A program made the translations under genes and the position numbers. DNA of 26,419 nt from an uncultured Lachnospiraceae bacterium (GTDB taxonomy: Bacteria > Bacillota > Clostridia > Lachnospirales > Lachnospiraceae), in contig USDK01000040.1 of assembly GCA_900553355.1 (NCBI GenBank), forward strand, positions 1-26,419, read 5' to 3'. A model generated the notes under the pieces. It was not told the DNA's origin, made no database searches, and saw only the letters and a program-made list of their open reading frames with translations. Numbering within the stretch: the first letter of the stretch is position 1; each line of letters begins with the position of its first letter. This document shows, one piece after another, positions 24,061 to 26,419 of this stretch.

Positions 24061-24089
24061 ATAATAACTGATTGTTAATTCTTTTTCAA
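24061..24089 (-). promoter_or_regulatory. Promoter of the glycine reductase operon
   Basis: TTGAAA (complement of 24084-24089) and TATTAT (complement of 24061-24066) are spaced by exactly 17 bp. Transcription would begin near 24054, giving about 65 nt of leader before the P1 stem. The 395-bp grdX-agcS gap thus holds this promoter, the glycine aptamer and the terminator, and nothing else recognised. Confidence 0.8.
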
Positions 24090-24136
24090 CCGCAAAAAAT
24101 CATTCCAGCCATTTTAGTTTTTTTGCACAAATTTGC

Positions 24137-25546
24137 TTATTTTTTTTGTGCAAATTCACTAGGTTTCCCTACGAGGAAATTTTTGAAATAATCATCATGT
24201 ACCTTCTTGATCATTCCGCTCAGGAAGAGAAGACCGATGATATTCGGCACTACCATCAGGCTGTTGAAGCAGTCCGCCATATTCCATACCAGGTCAACCT
24301 GTGCCAGGGATCCCAGAAATACGCATACACATACCAGAATCGAATATACCGGCACTGCTTTTGAGCCGAACAGATACTTGATGTTGGCTTCCCCAAAGAA
24401 ATACCAGCCTACGATCGTTGAAAACGCAAAGAAGAACATACAAACTGCAATAAAGACTTCTCCGAACTTTCCATAAACCAGTGAATATGCAAACTGGCTG
24501 AGTTCCGCTCCTGTATATCCGCCTTCTATCACGCCATAAGATTCCGGCAGCGCCCTGGTCGTGACGATAACAAGGGCTGTCATGGTCAATACGACAAAGG
24601 TATCAATAAATACACCGATCATGGCCGCATGTCCCTGCTCCACCGGATGATCCACTTTCGCCACCGCATGTGCGTGAGGTGTAGATCCCATTCCGGCCTC
24701 GTTGGAGAACAGACCTCTGGCCACACCTTTTGTCAGCGCCAGCTTGATCGTCGCTCCGATAGCTCCTCCGGCAATCGCATCCGGCGCAAATGCGCCCACA
24801 AAAATCTCATAGAATGCAAGCGGAATGTTTCTCCAGTTATAGAAAATCACGATCAGAGATCCTACAATGTATAATCCCGCCATCAAAGGAACGATGGTCT
24901 CTGTTACTTTTGCAATCCTCTTCATTCCTCCGGAAAAAACAGCGATTGAAAGAACCGCTACCACAAGTCCCATTACCCACTGGGGAATCCCGAATGCTGT
25001 GTGGAACGAAGCTGCAATCGAGTTAGACTGTACTGCGTTTCCCATAAATCCAAGGGCCAGGATTAACAGCACCGCAAAGATCCCTGCCAGGACCTTTCCA
25101 AAAACTCCCTTGAATGCAGCACGGATATAATAAACCGGGCCTCCGGTCACAACCCCGTCATCTCCTACCTGTTTATACTTCTGTGCCATTAAAGCCTCGG
25201 CATAAATTGTCGACATCCCAAGGAACGCCGCAACCCACATCCAGAAGATCGCTCCCGGTCCTCCGATCGCGATAGCCGTTGCCGCTCCGGCGATGTTACC
25301 TGTACCTACCTGAGCTGCGATTGCTGTTGCCAGAGCCTGGAAGGAACTCATTCCGTCATTTCCAGCTTCGCCTTTCTTGCCAAACAGACCTCCAAACACC
25401 TGCTTGATCCCCCGTTTGAATCCCCGGATCTGAATAAACTTCAGCCTGAAAGTAAACCAGATGCCAGCGCCCAAAAGAGCGATGATCAATACAATGTTTG
25501 ACATATAGTTCTGGATTGTCAATACAATTTGATTTAAAGTCTCCAT
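24137..25546 (-). CDS. Sodium:alanine/glycine symporter (AgcS family)
   Basis: Na+-coupled small neutral amino acid importer, here very probably supplying glycine. The 469-residue protein has about ten or eleven membrane segments. It has the family signature GGPGAIFWMW preceded by GTGNIAGAATAIAIG, and the later conserved LFSNEAGMGSTPHAHA. The ATG at 25546 (METLNQIV) was chosen. AAAGGGGG lies just upstream, and the longer frame to 25603 would begin inside the promoter -10 box. It has its own promoter and no clear minus-strand terminator, so some read-through into the grd leader is possible. Adjacent glycine riboswitch and glycine reductase genes support glycine as substrate; alanine transport cannot be excluded. 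Confidence 0.93.
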   Translation of the reverse strand: METLNQIVLTIQNYMSNIVLIIALLGAGIWFTFRLKFIQIRGFKRGIKQVFGGLFGKKGEAGNDGMSSFQALATAIAAQVGTGNIAGAATAIAIGGPGAIFWMWVAAFLGMSTIYAEALMAQKYKQVGDDGVVTGGPVYYIRAAFKGVFGKVLAGIFAVLLILALGFMGNAVQSNSIAASFHTAFGIPQWVMGLVVAVLSIAVFSGGMKRIAKVTETIVPLMAGLYIVGSLIVIFYNWRNIPLAFYEIFVGAFAPDAIAGGAIGATIKLALTKGVARGLFSNEAGMGSTPHAHAVAKVDHPVEQGHAAMIGVFIDTFVVLTMTALVIVTTRALPESYGVIEGGYTGAELSQFAYSLVYGKFGEVFIAVCMFFFAFSTIVGWYFFGEANIKYLFGSKAVPVYSILVCVCVFLGSLAQVDLVWNMADCFNSLMVVPNIIGLLFLSGMIKKVHDDYFKNFLVGKPSEFAQKK

Positions 25547-25598
25547 GCAATTTCCCCCTTTGCTATAGATTATATAGATAACTTTATACATCCTGTTT

Positions 25599-25627
25599 AT
25601 CATACCACTTTGCTATTTCCCCCTCAA
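25599..25627 (-). promoter_or_regulatory. Promoter of the agcS-type symporter
   Basis: TTGAGG (complement of 25622-25627) and TATGAT (complement of 25599-25604) lie 17 bp apart. The predicted start is near 25592, leaving a 45-nt leader with no room for a riboswitch. Confidence 0.7.
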
Positions 25628-25649
25628 TCTTTCCCTGTAAAGAAAAGAT

Positions 25650-25683
25650 TTTTCAGCACTTTTCCATCTGGCCAGGCTGAAAA
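25650..25683. repeat. Inverted repeat upstream of the symporter promoter
   Basis: TTTTCAGC and GCTGAAAA are perfect 8-bp arms around an 18-bp spacer that itself contains the palindrome CTGGCCAG. It ends 22 bp upstream of the -35 box, where an activator could bind. It is not followed by a T run on the minus strand. Confidence 0.4.
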
Positions 25684-25688
25684 GGCCC

Positions 25689-25722
25689 CAAAAAACGGCA
25701 GATCCTTTAAAATCCGCCGTTT
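25689..25722 (-). terminator. Terminator after purB
   Basis: The stem AAACGGC/GCCGTTT, with partial inner pairing GAT/ATC, is followed by a T run on the minus strand. It lies about 75 nt after the purB stop and is symmetric enough to work on either strand. Confidence 0.7.
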
Positions 25723-25796
25723 CTTTTTTTCAAAAAGCTCTTGACTTTTTAGTTTTTGGTAATACTGCTAAATTTTTGTATATTCCTTAGCTTCTC

Positions 25797-26419
25797 CTAA
25801 ACATTAATCTCTGCCTTTACCCCCAGCAGATCCTTATTCTTCTCCAGAAGAGGCCTGATCACCTGATTTAAGTAGTTCTCCACCTGAATCGGGGCACGTC
25901 CCACATATTTTGCAGGATCCATGGTACTCTTAAGCTCTTCTTCACTTAAGTTGAAGGCAGGATCTTTTGCGATCAGCTCCAGCAGATTATTGTCAAGGCC
26001 CTTTTCCTTCACATTCCTTCCGGCTTCCATAGACAGTTCCCGGATTCTCTCATGCAGCTCCTGACGGTCTCCGCCGGCCTTTACTGCATCCATCATGATA
26101 TTTTCCGTCGCCATAAACGGCAGCTCGCTCATCAGCCGTTTTTCGATAACCTTCGGATAGACCACCAGTCCGTCTACTACATTCAGGCACAGATCCAGGA
26201 TCCCATCAATAGCCAGGAATCCTTCCGGCACACTTAACCGCTTGTTCGCCGAGTCATCCAGTGTCCGCTCAAACCACTGGGTGGCAGAGGTGATAGCCGG
26301 ATTCAACGCATCGATCATCACATATCTGGAAAGAGACGCAATCCTTTCGCTTCTCATTGGATTCCTCTTATATGCCATGGCAGAAGAACCGATCTGGGTC
26401 TTTTCAAAAGGCTCTTCTA
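25797..26419 (-). CDS. purB: Adenylosuccinate lyase (3' part; 5' end outside the window)
   Basis: Catalyses two steps of purine synthesis: fumarate release from SAICAR and from adenylosuccinate. Only the C-terminal 206 or so residues are present. The frame is open to the window edge, reading EEPFEKTQIGSSAMAYKRNP, which contains the superfamily signature loop GSSAMAYKRNP with the catalytic serine. The following SERIASLSRYVM block and the helical C-terminal domain, ending in KAEINV, fit the long PurB type of about 475 residues. The internal Met at 26378 is not the start. A terminator follows, so it is not co-transcribed with the symporter. Confidence 0.95.
   Translation of the reverse strand, partial: EEPFEKTQIGSSAMAYKRNPMRSERIASLSRYVMIDALNPAITSATQWFERTLDDSANKRLSVPEGFLAIDGILDLCLNVVDGLVVYPKVIEKRLMSELPFMATENIMMDAVKAGGDRQELHERIRELSMEAGRNVKEKGLDNNLLELIAKDPAFNLSEEELKSTMDPAKYVGRAPIQVENYLNQVIRPLLEKNKDLLGVKAEINV

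Noticed and set aside
24118..24151. TTTGCACAA/TTGTGCAAA hairpin at the end of the symporter gene as its terminator
   Set aside because: On the transcribed strand the stem is followed by A residues, not T, so it does not fit an intrinsic terminator for this gene.
25547..25603. Longer N terminus for the symporter
   Set aside because: The extra codons would lie in the promoter -10 and leader region, and the ATG at 25546 has a strong ribosome binding site.
1..26419. CRISPR arrays, insertion sequences, rRNA genes
   Set aside because: No regularly spaced repeats, transposase frames, terminal inverted repeats or rRNA-like sequence were seen.

Overview
The window looks like a chromosomal segment of an anaerobic, low-to-mid GC Firmicute, most likely a Lachnospiraceae-type gut clostridium. 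The basis is the gene repertoire (selenocysteine-dependent glycine reductase, split ThrE exporter, DUF5662, TraX-family and DUF1292 proteins, dnaG after dgt and a polyphosphate:AMP phosphotransferase), the strong AGGAGG-type ribosome binding sites and the sigma-A-like promoters. Nearly everything is read from the minus strand, so the layout below follows transcription from right to left. The genus is not determined.

Right end (about 26.4 to 15.8 kb): the 3' part of purB ends at a terminator. It is followed by an AgcS-type sodium:alanine/glycine symporter with its own promoter, and then by a complete glycine reductase operon in the order grdX-grdE-grdB-trxB-trxA-grdA-grdC-grdD. The operon has a TTGAAA-17-TATTAT promoter and a single-aptamer glycine riboswitch that ends in an intrinsic terminator 50 nt before grdX. 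grdB and grdA each contain one in-frame UGA in the exact selenoprotein context, so ordinary ORF calling splits both genes. Together these genes take up glycine, sense it, reduce it through selenoproteins A and B, recycle electrons through TrxB/TrxA, and release acetyl phosphate through GrdC/GrdD. A terminator-like hairpin lies between grdA and grdC, and a strong terminator follows grdD.

Middle (15.7 to 6.1 kb): one operon carries a GNAT-ThrE fusion, the second ThrE half, gltX and a UvrD-like helicase, with 4-bp overlaps between its first three genes. A convergent DUF1292 gene sits at its end. Next come a sugar-binding-type lipoprotein without any ABC permease, a GH13 debranching-enzyme homologue in which every catalytic acid is replaced, a TraX-family membrane protein, a DUF5662 protein, and tRNA-Leu(AAG) with its own promoter and terminator.

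Left end (6.1 kb to 1): an AT-richer accessory module (about 4.48-6.1 kb) contains an XRE-type repressor, a divergent small unknown gene and an EcsC-family gene around a perfect 8+8 bp operator. After it come a two-domain PPK2 polyphosphate:AMP phosphotransferase, dgt and dnaG; rpoD is expected just beyond base 1. The most unusual items are the GH13 pseudoenzyme paired with an orphan binding protein, the EcsC module with its operator, the GNAT-ThrE fusion, and the regulatory layout of the glycine reductase operon.
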